Below, piece by piece: positions 34,671 through 46,589 of a stretch of 64,000 nucleotides of DNA. The first letter of the stretch is position 1; each line of letters opens with the position of its first letter. The position numbers and the translations under genes were made by a program. This DNA comes from Allolobophora icterica (Eukaryota > Annelida > Clitellata > Crassiclitellata > Lumbricidae): positions 6,785,373-6,849,372 of the forward strand of contig OY744606.1 of the NCBI GenBank assembly GCA_963556255.1. The letters are read 5' to 3'. The notes beneath the pieces are model-generated. The model was not told where the DNA came from. It was given only the letters and a program-made list of their open reading frames with translations, and did no database searches.

Positions 34671-35813
34671 TGTAGCGCCACCCTATACTAAGAGTGCTTA
34701 GTGTTATGTTCTACACCCACGACTACTTTAGTTCTGTTTCATCTTGTCTTTACTGGACAAGTAAATGCATAGGCCTATCTATTTTGACTAGGGAAATGAA
34801 CAGAGAACACATGTGTATGCATTTTAAATGAATATGAATATAATGTATATCAATTAAAGCATGTAACAGTTCAATGTCTAGTTATCCTATGTCTACTTTG
34901 CCTTATTCCCTACCTAGCCAGCATCTTTGCTATCTAGATTTTATTGCCTATTGCTACCTCCCAGTAAGACCCTTTAGCACGGAATGTTCTCACAGTCTGT
35001 TCCTTGTGGAAGAGCTGTCTTTCATCCGTTTGTTCATCTGATGAGTTCGCAGATCCGTTCGCAAATCGCCTTGTTTCTCCCTCGTCGAAGCTCGACTGTC
35101 CACCGTTCTCGTGACTTCTCGTAGCTTGATGTCTCTCCCAAAGAGACCGTCGTTACAACCCGAGTGTGTGCTTTACTACTCCAGAGTAACGTACACTTCA
35201 CTCGCGGAATAACTCCTTAAGTCCGTTGACAAGATCGCTTCGCAAATGTCGACTTCCTATGATGGAAAGTCACGCTTCGCAACGGTTTGTTACGAGAGCG
35301 TTTCACTCGAATTATTCGATCCTCGCTGTCCAACGTCTCGACTTATTAACTCAACTGCATCGATCGTTTCGCAAAAACCGATCGTACTGACTAACGATAC
35401 TCTCATCGACTTAGTCCAACATCCACCGAGTCGATCCACTCAAGATTTCTAGAACGTCTTGTTCAGTTGAAATCAAAAATCGAACTGCCGTATCTCCACG
35501 CCACGTCACCACGGTTGCTTGGTTACCGAGTCGTCATCCGCTTCGCCATAACGGTTTTGATCAGCTGTTCGTCCTGACCAATGGGGTGAGTCCACATCGT
35601 CTGCTGTCCTTTGCGTAGATATGATGAACCCCTCTATCTAATATTAATTAATCCCTACAATGCTGGCTTAGCTGCTGGCATTTTAATTAAGTTACATTTA
35701 TGTAGCTCTACTATCCTGCATTATATAATCTAAATAGATTCTTCTCTACACTATAACATCGTATAGCATGTTGTGTAGCTGGGAATCATTGTGTGGTTTG
35801 GGAGATCATTACA
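34671..35813 (-). repeat. 5' LTR with probable promoter
   Basis: Same length (1143 bp) as the LTR at 29430-30572, with no difference found where compared. A TATATAATG word on the coding strand (about 35720-35732) is a plausible TATA box. Confidence 0.97.
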
Positions 35814-36060
35814 GATACCAACAACCCACCGTAAACCGTTACCCCATTTCTTATCTTTCACTATATCAGAGTTGTTGAGATTTAAGTTTTTTGATTTATT
35901 AAGAAATCCAGTTAATTGAACTTTGACTTTTGTAGTTGTCAGATCTTTCTGTGGTATCAATCATCGGTAACGAATAAAGGTGGCAAGTCGTCATGGGCAG
36001 CAAATCCACAACATTCATCCAGAGATTCTCTCACATCAATCCTCGCGAGATCTGAATTTG

Positions 36061-36480
36061 AACTGCAAGTATTATTATTATTATTATTATTATTATGCAT
36101 TTATTAAGCACCACTATCTAATGACCTAGCATCAATGGAGGACCTTGATGCTGAGCAATTGTGAGTGAAGGACTTGCTCAAGGTCCCTACGCTGTCTCAG
36201 GTAGATTTAAACTGCAATTATTATTATTATGCATTTATTAAGCACCACTATCGAATGACCTAGCATCAATGGAAGACCTTGATGCTGAGCAATTGTGAGT
36301 GAAGGACTTGCTCAAGGTCCCTACACAGTACCATGGCTGTCTCAGGTAGATTTAAACTGCAATTATTATTGTTATGCATTTATTAAACACCACTTCTAAT
36401 GACCTAGCATCAATGGAAGATGCTGAGCAATTGTTTGTGAAGGACTTGCTCAAGGTCTCTGAGGGTAGATTTAAACTGCA

Positions 36481-36539
<59 letters not shown>

Positions 36540-36665
36540 GCATTCATTAAGTACCGTTATCTAATGACCAAGCATCAATGGATGACACTGAACAATTGTG
36601 AGTGAAGGACTTGCTCAAGGTCCCTATACACAGTAACTGTCTAAGGGTAGATTTAAACTGCAATT

Positions 36666-36696
<31 letters not shown>

Positions 36697-37068
36697 TTAT
36701 TATGCATTTATAAAGTGCCGCTGAGCAATTGTGAATGAAGGACTTGCACATACACAGTTGCTGTCTCAGGTAGATTTAAACTGCAATTGTTATTTTTATT
36801 ACGCATTTATTAAGCACCACTATCTAATGATCCACCATTGATGGATGAAGCTGAGCAATTGTGAGTGAAGGACTTGCTCAAGGTCCCTGCACAGTAGCTG
36901 TCTCAGGTAGGTTTAAACTGCAATTATTATTATGCATTTATTAAGCACCACTATGTAATGACCAAGAATCAATGGCCCAGAGCAATTGCAAGTTAGAAAC
37001 TTGCTCAAGGTCCCTATACACAGTTACTGTCTCAGGATAGATTTAAACTGCAATTATTATTATTATTA

Positions 37069-37140
<72 letters not shown>

Positions 37141-37390
37141 CATTCATAAAGTGCCCTAGCATCAATGGAATAGCTGTCTCAGGTAGATTTAAACTGCAAT
37201 TGTTATTTTTATTATGCGTTTATTAAGCACCACTATCTAATGACCGAGCATCAATCGATGGCACTGTGCAATTGTGAGTGAAGGACTTGCTCAAGGTCCT
37301 TACACAGTAACTGTTTCAGAGGAGGCTTGACCCCGTACTTTCATTGTTGCAAAAGAAATACTTAGCCATTCAGCTACCACTGTATCTAAA
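36061..37390 (-). mobile_element. SINE (family C) with tandemly expanded body
   Basis: Read on the minus strand, a tRNA-like head at 37384-37300 (GTGGTAGCTGAATGGCTAAG, then GGGGTCAAGCC as B box) leads into a body (GTAAGGACCTTGAGCAAGTCC...). That body is then repeated about eight times down to 36061, each unit 120-185 bp and ending in an (ATT)n tract. Boundary words TAGATTTAAACTGC recur near 36206, 36347, 36466, 36650, 36773, 36909, 37042 and 37190. Single body copies lie at 53185-53345 and 53640-53760. Confidence 0.78.
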
Positions 37391-38009
37391 AAGTGGGTCA
37401 TTCTGTGTAACTCTATTATAATTTCCAGTTTTTTAGGAATTATAATATTGTGAGTTTCTATGATCAGTGCACTGTAAGACAAGTGTAATGTCAACATTAG
37501 ACACCTCATGTGGTTCAATAGACAGTGTAATGACAGGCAGATGTAGTGTGTCAATACGACACTGCATCTACCTGTTCAGTAGACTCTGTCCCTTGAACTA
37601 CATGAGTTGTCAACTTGTCATGTGTAGCAATATATCTTTTTAATAATGTTTTTTAGATAACCTGATGTTCAGTGACAGGTAACACTGTTATCTCATGCAC
37701 TTGTGAGATGTTTGCTTTAATTTTGCTTACCTTTCTTGTAATTTCTAAAACGAATTTTCTCAGTCTTCAGTTTTGTCTCAGTCTTGACAAATTACGAATT
37801 TTCTCAGTCTTCAGTTTTTTCTCAGTCTTGACAATTGTGTATTGCTTTAGGAACTTTGACAGACACAGGCATCCGATTCTATCCGTGTGTAATGGTGGGT
37901 GTCAACATTAACAGTCCATCAATCGAAGGTAAAAAAATCAAATTTGTTTGCGTTGCTTTCAAAGTCATGCTTGTCTTGATTCAAGTATGACCATACCTTT
38001 TGAAATCTG

Positions 38010-38295
38010 TCAATAGTTCTTTAGACGCTGATGCTTCTATCAGCTCCACCAACTTTCTGTTCATGAGGACCTCATTAATCATTTCGCTCGATCCTGTGCA
38101 GCGCTGGGCTTTCTCCATGATTGGCCCATCCACATGGAATGGGCTTCCTCTGGATTTGCAGCTCCTCCCCAGGTTGCTTTCCTCCCCATTGTATCAGTTA
38201 CTCAAGTCTATTCTCTTCCGCCTGGCCTGGGTTGGGAGCACCTCTAGTAGAGACCTTGAAGGAGCGCTATATAAATTCTGATTGATTGATTGGTT
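38010..38295 (+). mobile_element. LINE 3' fragment
   Basis: The plus frame contains RWAFSMIGPSTWNGLPLDL and LLKSILFRLAWVGS, the C-terminal end of a CR1/L2-like ORF2. GGAGCGCTATATAAATTCTG and (ATTG)n follow. Only the last ~90 codons are present. Confidence 0.67.
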
Positions 38296-38449
38296 GAAAA
38301 TAGAACTAATGACCATTTTCAGCATCTTACAAAACACAGTTGATTACTGTTGCTCTCACACATTTTTATTTTTCCTTCAAGGCAATTTACTCAGGAGCAT
38401 GTCTGTTATTGATTTAAAATTACGATTTTAATATGACTAGTTACAGTAA

Positions 38450-38595
38450 GAAGAAGGGAATTCCCTGGGGCAGATATGGGTATGATGTGTTAGCAGCTTC
38501 ATTTTCTTAGCCTCGGCATTTGACAGTGGGTGGCCAAAATCCTTTTTCTCGTCACCTAATCTTCCCACCACCAGCTCGCTAATCCCAAGGTATCG
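38450..38595 (-). mobile_element. SINE family B fragment
   Basis: Minus-strand match to the family-B body (the plus strand shows TTCATTTTCTTAGCCTCGGCA and CCCACC words). The head is missing. Confidence 0.45.
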
Positions 38596-39179
38596 CACAC
38601 TGCCAGTAAACGTTATAATTGTGTCATTACACTTATAAATAAGTTTTTTTTAATTAATTCTGCTAATTGAACTTTTACTTTTGTTGTCAGGTCTTTCTGT
38701 GGAATCAATCGGCGAAAAGGACCATGGTGGCAAGACATCATGGAAAGAAAATCAACGTTCTTCCAAAGAGTCTATCTCACAAATGCTCTTGAGAGATTTC
38801 ACCAAACTTGTATTATAGTGTGGAATTGATAACATTTGGGGGGGGCTGAGAATGGGAACGAAGACTACACCCAGCAGGTTTTACTGATTGTGGAGCCGTC
38901 CACCAGCATGTCTGTCTTAGGTTATTGTCTCTATGCACTGCTATTGTATCGCTTGTTAGTCGTCATTGTTATATCTTTTATATCAACTTTGTCATACCGC
39001 TATGGGTAATAAAGAGTGAAATTATGATCATTGTTATTTTGCATGGTGAACGAAATGACCTTTTTCTATGTTTTGCTGTATGTTATTCTTTTTTTCTTAA
39101 TGGATCATTGCGATATAGACATGGTCTGAGATTATGAACGTGCAATAGATATTGAATTATGACTTTTGTTATTTCATGT

Positions 39180-39470
39180 GTGTGGGTGCTCGATGGTGTA
39201 GTGGTTAGTGTGTTGGACTATCAAACTAGAGGTCAGGGTTAAGATCCAGGAGCCAGGGCAGAAATTTGGTTCGAGAAGATTTCTGCTCAACCTGCACCCA
39301 TAGTCGACTCTGCTATAACGAGTAACTGTCGGTGGGAAGATTAGTCGGCGAGAGAGGAGTGGCCATCCGCCTTCTTATGCCGACGCAAAGAAAATAAAGT
39401 TGCTAACATTTCATTCCCCTGGCTGCCTTTGGGCTAGCTTGAGGGACCGCTCTTCATGTGTGAAACAAGA
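39180..39470 (+). mobile_element. tRNA-derived SINE (family B)
   Basis: The clearest head of the family: GATGGTGTAGTGGTTAGTGT (A box) and GGGTTAAGATCC (B box). The body follows with TTATGCCGACGCAAAGAAAA and GCTAGCTTGAGGGACCGCTC. It abuts the TGTAAA array downstream, and the homologous junction is present in inverted orientation near 49060. Confidence 0.72.
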
Positions 39471-39539
39471 GTTCAATGTTCAGCCAAATATAATCTTGTT
39501 TTTTTAATTGATTATGACCGTAAAAGATTGTATGCATGT

Positions 39540-40150
39540 AATAAAAATGACAGAACCTAACCACAGCAGCCCCTATATGTACAGAACAGTGGCTGGTCAG
39601 CCACAAAAAGCCCGTAATTACCTTGCAGACAACTTTTTAAATGACAGTTTTACCGCGATTGTACTGTAAATTTACAGAAAAGCTGTATATTTTCAGGCTA
39701 GTTATAACAGAAATTACATCCAATAGCCGTAAATATACAGAAAAAGTCAATAGTTATTTAACAGAAGTTCTGTAAAATTTACAGAATAGGTCAGTAGTAA
39801 TTTTACAGAGATTCTGTAAATTTTACAGAAAAGGTATGTAAAGTTTTTACAGAAAATTTGTAAATTTTACAGAGAAAGTCTGTAAGATTTTTACAGAAAA
39901 CTGTAGATTTTACAGAAAAAGTCGGTAAAGTTTTACAGAAAAAGTCGGTAAAGCTTTTACAGAAAATCTGTAAATTTTACAGAAAAGTCGGTAAAGTTTT
40001 ACAGAAAAAGTCGGTAAAGCTTTTACAGAAAATCTGTAAATTTTACAGAAAAAGTCGGTAAAGTTTTTACAGAAAATCTGTAAATTTACGGTAAAAGTAC
40101 TGGCAACACTGCTGCCAGTACTTTCTACTGTAAATTTACAGAAACCGTTT
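39540..40150 (+). repeat. TGTAAATTTACAG tandem array (copy 1)
   Basis: Units of about 35-40 bp alternate ACAGAAAAAGTCGGTAAAG and TTACAGAAAATCTGTAAATT. It is led by ACAGAACCTAACCACAGCAGC and closed by a 12-bp hairpin (40094-40105 with 40113-40124). The inverted counterpart is 48150-48945. Open frames in the array are artefacts. Confidence 0.9.
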
Positions 40151-40404
40151 TTATAAATATATGAAACAGTCACAGAAATGTCAATTGTGTTAAAATCACC
40201 GATACGATAGTCCAAAATGCCTGAAATATTACATGCAAACATAAGATATGCAAAGATTGAATCTAGTTGACGTAATTGTGATCTACAGAGAAAGGAAGCT
40301 TATCGTGCATCATGCACTAGGAAGACAATGAGAGTTTAATCATAATATTAACAATTACTATAATTATTAGGCCCTATATGAGATAATCGAAAAATGGGCC
40401 ATTA

Positions 40405-40570
40405 ATTTGAGGGGATAATCTGAAATCGTAGGGGTAATCTGAAATCGATTTCAAGTTACCCCCCGGGGGTAACTTGAAATCGATATCGATTTCAGATTCC
40501 CTCCCCCCCCCCGGTAATCTGAACGCGATTTCAAGTTACCGGGGGTAATCTGAAATCGCTACACCGGGGT
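40405..40570 (-). repeat. GGTAA/GAAATCG palindromic block
   Basis: Alternating GGGGTAATCTGAAATCG and CGATTTCAAGTTACCCC words that pair with each other. On the minus strand the block starts CCCGGTGTAGCGATTTCAG. Related blocks: 19620-19745, 47266-47465, 47820-48085. Confidence 0.82.
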
Positions 40571-41059
40571 GCAAAAATTCATTAGGTAAAATAAAGGCAA
40601 AAATGTGGGCAAACTTAGGAATATCACCCATAATCCGTATGTGCCATTAATTTGTGGGATATGTAGGTCTATCACAGACAAATGATATAAATGTTCTGCC
40701 GACGAAATAAGGTGCTGAAGATTTCGCGCAACCCGTTGCAACCCTTCTCAGAGTGGATCAAGTGACGTGAAGGTTAGAAGACATGAGCAGATCGGGTTAT
40801 GCTGCTGTAACCGTTGTTAATGTGAAATGTTCGGGTTTCTATAACGAATGCGGAACATAAACTATCGCGGACTCTGCCGGGTACTGACCGGGACCGCCAC
40901 GAGAGTCCTGATACACCGATCCCGGGTATACGAATTAGTGCATTAACTTCAACGCCGTCTGCAGTTTGTGACTGGATTTCGACAGTTCGTTCATGCAGCA
41001 TGTTTTTCCAGAATCTCTACTACTCGGGCTTTGTCTCCTTGTGTGGGTGACCTGTGTTA

Positions 41060-41165
41060 TTTGTTCCTCCAAGACACGGCAGCCAATGGATAGAGTGCTC
41101 GACCTGGAACGCGGAGAGTATGGGTTCGAGGCTGTCACTGTGTTAGGTCCTTCAAAAAACAATTG
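41060..41165 (+). mobile_element. tRNA-like SINE head or degenerate tRNA
   Basis: CAATGGATAGAGTGCTCGACC (A-box region) and TATGGGTTCGAGGCTG (B box) are spaced as in a tRNA gene. The arms do not close into a good cloverleaf, so a SINE head is more likely than a functional tRNA. Confidence 0.5.
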
Positions 41166-41189
41166 CTCGGCGCCATCAATGTTCCAGTC

Positions 41190-41407
41190 TCTGAACTCTG
41201 AAAGGTCAGTATCAAATACAGTTCAGTCGCATTGTAATGTGTTGTATTGTAAATTTTTACCACATAATTTGTGTGCAGTCTCTCCCTGTGGTTTGTCGTT
41301 TGTTCTTGTGGCAATTATAGGATAAGTATTGACCTAATCTAGTGTAAAATTCTACAATACTAAACAACCTGCAACTGCATATGCATTTCTTTATATATTC
41401 ATGTAGA

Positions 41408-41466
<59 letters not shown>

Positions 41467-44276
41467 TATTACATGTATGTAGATATATTTACAAATTCCT
41501 ATTTGTGTGAGTATAATTGTATATATTTATGTTTGTATATAATAAACGTGTATGCATAGATGTTTGTATGCATACCTGTATGCATGCAAATATGTATGCA
41601 ATGATGTATATCGTTGTATGCACATGTGCATTTATGTTCCGATATGTATATATATATATATTTTATATATATATATATACTTGCTTGTATTCTTGCATGA
41701 ACGTATATTACTACGGATGTATCTACGTACGTAGATATGCATGCATGCATGCAATTGTGTATGTATGTGTAAGAGGCATGTAAATATTTGTGTATGGATA
41801 TATATATATTATATATATGTGTGTGTGTGTGTGTCTGTGGATGCTGTATATATATGCATGAACATATGTATGTATATATGTATGTACTCATGTATGTAAT
41901 CAAATATACATGTGATGTGTATCAATATATGTATATATAGGGCCTATATACGTTCAAACACACACATAATATATAAGGAAGAACTATGCGTGTTTTAAGT
42001 ATGTGTATATTTATGAAAGTAATTAAATACATGAGCACGTATCTGTGTATTCGTGAAATCTATCGAATCACTCACATGATTACAACTGCATGTTTACAGG
42101 AATGAGTAACAGAGTGTAATTTGTATGTATACATGTATACTCATATGATTGTATTTTTATGCATGTATGTATGCATCTATTTATGTATTTCTGTATGTGT
42201 AAATGGAGAATAATATATAACTTTGCAAAATTTGAATTAAAAGGTTAACTTCCTTTCATGCGATTCTTTGACTCCTTTCTTTATATTTATTTGTCTGCCT
42301 GTGTCTTTCTGTTTCTCCGTCTGTCTGTCTCTGTCTGTGTGTCTGTCTGTCTGTTTCTTGTTCTCTCTGTATAATATTGTGTGCAAGGAAATAAATATTG
42401 AATTTTAGTGATGATAATAGAAAATAATTAATACAATAGAAAATAATACAATTACGTCAGCAAGTATAGCCTTTGAATGCATTGTACATATCGATTAGAT
42501 GCATTCTAGCGAAAGATTAAAACACGGGCGAGTATAATGAACAGACGTGCGCACTAAATATATATCTAAACACACACATGACCGCTTAATTAAAACTAAA
42601 TATACTTAAAAGCACTTTTTAAAAACACTTTTGACCTAGCACGATATCTGTATCTAACATGTACAGTTGTATTTAGAAGATATTCCTGCTTAGTATTTAT
42701 ATATTTCAAGCCTAGACGGCTGACTGGTAGGACTGGCTTCATATGCCGAGGCTAAGAAATCCAAGTCGACAGTACGTCACCCCAATGATTTCCTCTCGGA
42801 CTTAAGCAGCTGTCACTGCGGATACGTGGTCGATCGAAACCGTGGCAAGCCACTCGCTTCAGTTTTCAAAGTTCACTTCCCCGTGTAGTACTTTTTTAAA
42901 CAAACGCAGATGCCGAAATCTTCAAATCGCTTAATTAAAACCTCCTTCGATAGCGCTTTAGGTGATTATTTAGCTATTTATCTGCGCCTCGAAGATATTT
43001 ACTCAAAAATGCCCTTATAAAGTCTTCCGCAAGGACCGTTGTTGTAGCCAAATTTGAATATGGTAGGAAAAAATTAAAAAATATATGTATGTATACAAAT
43101 ATAAACATATGCGTACAAATAAGAATAGGGGCCTATATATTTGTTTGGAAACACAGCATGCATCAATATGCACCGAGCCGTAATTTCTTTTTTATTTTAC
43201 ATGGGTTCATTAAAAGAAAAGACTGCTTTAAAATATTTAATAATAATAATAATCTTTTCTTTATTTAAGCGCCTGCTAACAGCACTGCGCTGTACAGTGA
43301 ACATACATATAGTAGAAACGGCAGCCACACAGGGCGCCTTACATATATGTATACAGTAGAAGCACATGATAACAGTTTTACAGGAGTCGAATATAACTGT
43401 TCATATACAGCAGCCAACAGGGCGCCAATCACGGCCTACTATTCATTTAACCACCGCCGCCACCTAGCGAGTGGAAGGCTGAATTAACCTTAGGGGGTCT
43501 ACGGGATTCGATCTTCGTACCTACTGCTCTTGATGCCAGTGTGTTATCCATTACCCTATGCCCCCCGTAGTAATTTATTTACAAATTATTTAAGGGCTCT
43601 TTCGATCTCGGTTTCACTTGTTATGGAATTGATAACTCTTCTCGGGATTTTGACGACCATTTTCTACTCCATAATCAAGTGAGTTTCACCGGACTCCCAA
43701 GATTTTATTTTAAAAGAATTTCCATTTTCAGTTGCGCTGTTTCTTAATTACCTGAAATTATGGCAATTTCCAATGTATAACAATGGTTTATAACTAATAT
43801 CAGCGTTTATATTTTCTAAAATAATTAGAAGCTTGCATTTAGCAAGATACATATAATCGCAGATGTAGAGTGTATAGATGTATAACATGGTATGCATACA
43901 TCTGGTCAGTTCGTTAAACTCCTCTCTTGAATTTGCTAAGGGCACAGCAGAAATATGTGTTTGAACTTGAAACCCTCGCAGGGATTTCCACTTCACTGTC
44001 GCCATCTTGCGAACTCCGTTATATAATGAGTACACTGATACGCATTCGACGAGAAGATCAGGGACAAGATTGGTCACAACTTCTCATATGCCGAGGCCAA
44101 GAAAGCCAAAGTCGTAAACACTTCATAACAAGTCCAGCCCCTTCATAGTCATCTTGAAAGACCATCGTATTCTCTTTTAAAGCCAGAAATTGTCAGAATC
44201 CGTTAAGAAAGGCCATTCCCACACATTTGTTGGCTTATACTGTTATACAGCAGTAATTATTATGAGGTTTCTTCAA

Positions 44277-44316
<40 letters not shown>

Positions 44317-44662
44317 TGCTGTAATACATAGATGCGTGTGTGTAACTTAACAAATGTACGTATTCACATAAAACATATATATTTAGTTATTCACATACAT
44401 TCATATTTACAACGTATACATGAATGCGTAAGCCTACAGGTCTTCATACATACACGCGTATATATATATATGCATGCATGCATACGAACAGAAATATTTA
44501 AATATATAAAACATTAACACATATGCAAATTCATACATGTATACATCCATACGTGCACCCATGCATACACAGACAGCCATATATAAAGTGTATAACTAAA
44601 TGAATAAATATATGTATGCATACCTGAATATATATTGATACATAGATAAATGGACACATATT

Positions 44663-44705
<43 letters not shown>

Positions 44706-44710
44706 TTGCA
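41190..44710 (+). repeat. Composite repeat, copy B
   Basis: Same part order as 8995-11990: leader (41200-41380), TA and GTATG-rich sequence (41400-42200), a middle with CATATGCCGAGGCTAAGAAA (42700-42800), a later section (43920-44280) and ACATAC-rich sequence (44330-44660). A family-A SINE is inserted at 43240-43565. Confidence 0.55.
43240..43565 (-). mobile_element. tRNA-derived SINE (family A)
   Basis: Reverse complement of the 12055-12350 SINE through head, both GGCGCC modules and the CGCCTGCTAACAGCACTGCG region, with an (ATT)n tail at 43236-43250. Confidence 0.7.
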
Positions 44711-44989
44711 TTTGTATGTTACAGTGTGTGACAGCTGTGTATCGCATTTCCATCGTAGCATCATCATAATTATCACTTTCACCTTCACCTTCATCTTTGT
44801 CGTCATAATAATAACAACAACAACAACAACAACAACAACAATAATAAAAAATAATAACCATCATCATCATCATATAATCATCGTCGTCATCTTTACATTC
44901 ATATCATTTATCAACATCAGCATCAGCCTTCGTCGTCATCGTCACCATACGTATATCATCAATATATAAATATATATATTATATTATAT

Positions 44990-45165
44990 CATCATCATCA
45001 TCATCATCTTCTTCTTCTTCTTCTTCTACTGCTACTTCTACTTCTCCTCCTCCTCCTCCTCCTCCTCCTCCTCCTCCTCCTCCTCCTCCTCCTCCTCCTT
45101 CTTCTTCTTCTTCTTCTTCTTCTTCTTCTTCTTCTTCTTCTTCTTCTTCTTCTTCTTCTTCTTGA
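44990..45165. repeat. (TCC)n/(TTC)n polypyrimidine tract
   Basis: About 170 bp with almost only pyrimidines on the plus strand, first TCC then TTC units. Such purine-pyrimidine mirror tracts can form triplex DNA. Confidence 0.95.
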
Positions 45166-45236
45166 TCATGTGTACCATCAAGATGATGTTCTGCTTCATC
45201 TTCATCATCATAAAGCATTATTACCATCGTCTACGA

Positions 45237-46576
45237 CAGAGTTTTTCAAACTGTGGTCCGCGGACCCATGGGGGTCCGCGAAGGATTTGGCGGGGGTCCG
45301 TGAGAGCGTTCTGAAAATAATGTGATGCTTAACACTGTATGGTTTTATCATTAACAGCCTGTGTTTTCAAATTCATACGCTACTTATAATGTGCCTGTTA
45401 CTGTATGATCCACAAGGATCCAATTGGGTATTCGATTACACCAGTTTTGTGATGCTGCTGATAGTAACTGTTATTCTTTGCGTACTAGGCCTATATACAG
45501 TGATAGTGATAGGCTTATGGTCACGTTACATTTCTAGCCTAATAACACGTGTGTTTTAATAAAATTTAATATAGGGCCTATAATTTCTGCTAATCGACTG
45601 TCAATCATTTCTGCACCCAATGTAAGCGCGATGTATTTGAAGCCTTCATCAGAAGTAGGCCTACAAGATTCCATTAAAAAAAGTTTAAGATGTTCACAAA
45701 ACAAACTTTGAAAGTCTACAAGTGTTTCATTTAGAAAATCAACACTGAATATGATCCTGATTGTTTTTTCCATGGAAGAAACACCGAAGCTCTAGCTAGG
45801 ACTCTAGGCTAGTTGTTTTTACATAAACGCTATATTTTCTTCTAATTGTAACTCTGGACTGACTTGGGTTTTCTGAAAAAACACACTTGCTCTATAGTCT
45901 ATAGCATTAAGTATTACAAGACATAGTTAGCCTTAAAAATGTCAAAAATGGACTCTAGTGGTTCCTCCAGTAAAGGCTTCATTTGCAATATGCTGGTCTA
46001 TTTCCGGATTGTGTACTCTGGACTTGTAGAATTAGAAATTTGTGGAATTCGCCTGGTTTTAGCCTTTAGATGAACGATAATACAGAGATTTGCAAAGCAT
46101 ATCCCTATTTCGTTCACGTTCGCTGTTATATGCTAACTATATAATTTTGCTGTTTGTATTATGGGTAACTTTCTGAAACGTAAGAAAACAGTGCTTAGGC
46201 CTATCCAAACTAGCACCAATTACGGACAGTATATAGGCCTAGTTTTTGCAAAGCAAAGCAAGCACATCCTTCTCGCTGACATTACTAGCTTTTGGCGAAA
46301 CCGATGTTATTCATTTCTTTTAAAAATGACTGTGTTCCATAGTTATTGCACGGAGTTAATAACAATTTATTTAGTGTTACTTTTTATATTATAATAGTCC
46401 TCACTCCTCAGCGTCATAAATAAGCAAGCGTGTATTGTGGAAATAGTCTATCTGCCTGTTATTTTTTATTAAATTTTAAGAATAGGGGCCTAAATTTTGC
46501 TTTGCAAATAGTGGGGTCCGCGAGCTATGCCTAGAAAAAATAGGGGTCCCTGGTCCAAAAAGTTTGAAAACCTCTG
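45237..46576. mobile_element. hAT-type element, 1340 bp, internally decayed
   Basis: The ends are CAGAGTTTTTCAAACTGTGGTCCGCG and, reversed, CAGAGGTTTTCAAACTTTTTGGACC (quoted only in part as matching words). The flanking octamers are identical, GTCTACGA (45229-45236, 46577-46584). The plus frame at 46161-46394 starts MGNFLKRKK, reminiscent of the N-terminus of ZBED5/FAM200-type hAT transposases. The minus frame at 45534-45773 has no assignable domain. No full transposase survives. Confidence 0.87.
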
Positions 46577-46589
46577 GTCTACGATAGTC

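Larger units (their letters stand above)
29430..35813 (-). mobile_element. Non-autonomous Ty3-type LTR retrotransposon, 6384 bp
   Basis: A complete insertion. Two 1143-bp LTRs begin TGTA and end TACA, and the GATAC target duplication (29425-29429, 35814-35818) is perfect. Coding is on the minus strand: a long gag-protease ORF, then a stop, then an isolated RNase H domain. There is no room for the RT palm between 31400 and 31270 and no integrase before the polypurine tract, so an internal pol deletion has occurred. No LTR difference was found where I compared, so the insertion is recent. Transposition must have relied on another element's RT and integrase. Codons and composition of the ORF are not visibly degraded. 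Confidence 0.97.
28928..35843. mobile_element. Inverted-repeat DNA element split by the LTR element
   Basis: The left arm 28928-29011 (GGTATCCGTGCACAAGGTAA... to AAATAGAGCGCT) is the reverse complement, with a few mismatches, of 29362-29429 plus 35814-35843. The right arm is cut by the retrotransposon at GATAC. Removing 29430-35818 restores a roughly 0.5-kb element with arms of about 85 bp. No transposase and no clear target duplication. Confidence 0.62.
27412..36060 (+). pseudogene. Decayed SAMD3-like gene fragment (copy alpha), interrupted
   Basis: Three plus-strand pieces align with exons of the minus-strand gene at 49422-53764. The first is an exon-2 match after CTACAG at 27412-27485 (VASVV..., with in-frame stops). 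The second is an internally deleted exon 3 at about 28374-28447 whose end TTGATTCAAAGGTGAAATTC, with the following intron, matches the intact gene. The third is an exon-4 match after TTGTCAG at 35940-36060, with stops. The last intron is filled by an inverted-repeat element and the LTR retrotransposon. Without the latter the intron would be about 1.1 kb, versus 0.6 kb in the other copy. Alignment was by eye. Confidence 0.5.
37930..38820 (+). pseudogene. Decayed SAMD3-like gene fragment (copy beta)
   Basis: 37945-38010 resembles the last intron of the gene at 49422-53764 (GCTTGTCTTGA..., CTTTAGACGCTGA). 38684-38810 resembles its last exon, starting after TTGTTGTCAG with a TCTTTCTGTGGAATCAATC match, but it is not open. 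A LINE (38010-38295) and a SINE piece (38450-38595) sit inside. Same strand as copy alpha. Confidence 0.42.

Noticed and set aside
36061..37330. Regularly spaced repeats that could suggest a CRISPR array
   Set aside because: Units are 120-185 bp, diverged, and contain (ATT)n. They are expanded SINE bodies in an animal genome.
41060..41165. Functional tRNA gene
   Set aside because: A and B boxes are present but acceptor and anticodon arms do not pair well, so it is kept as a SINE head.
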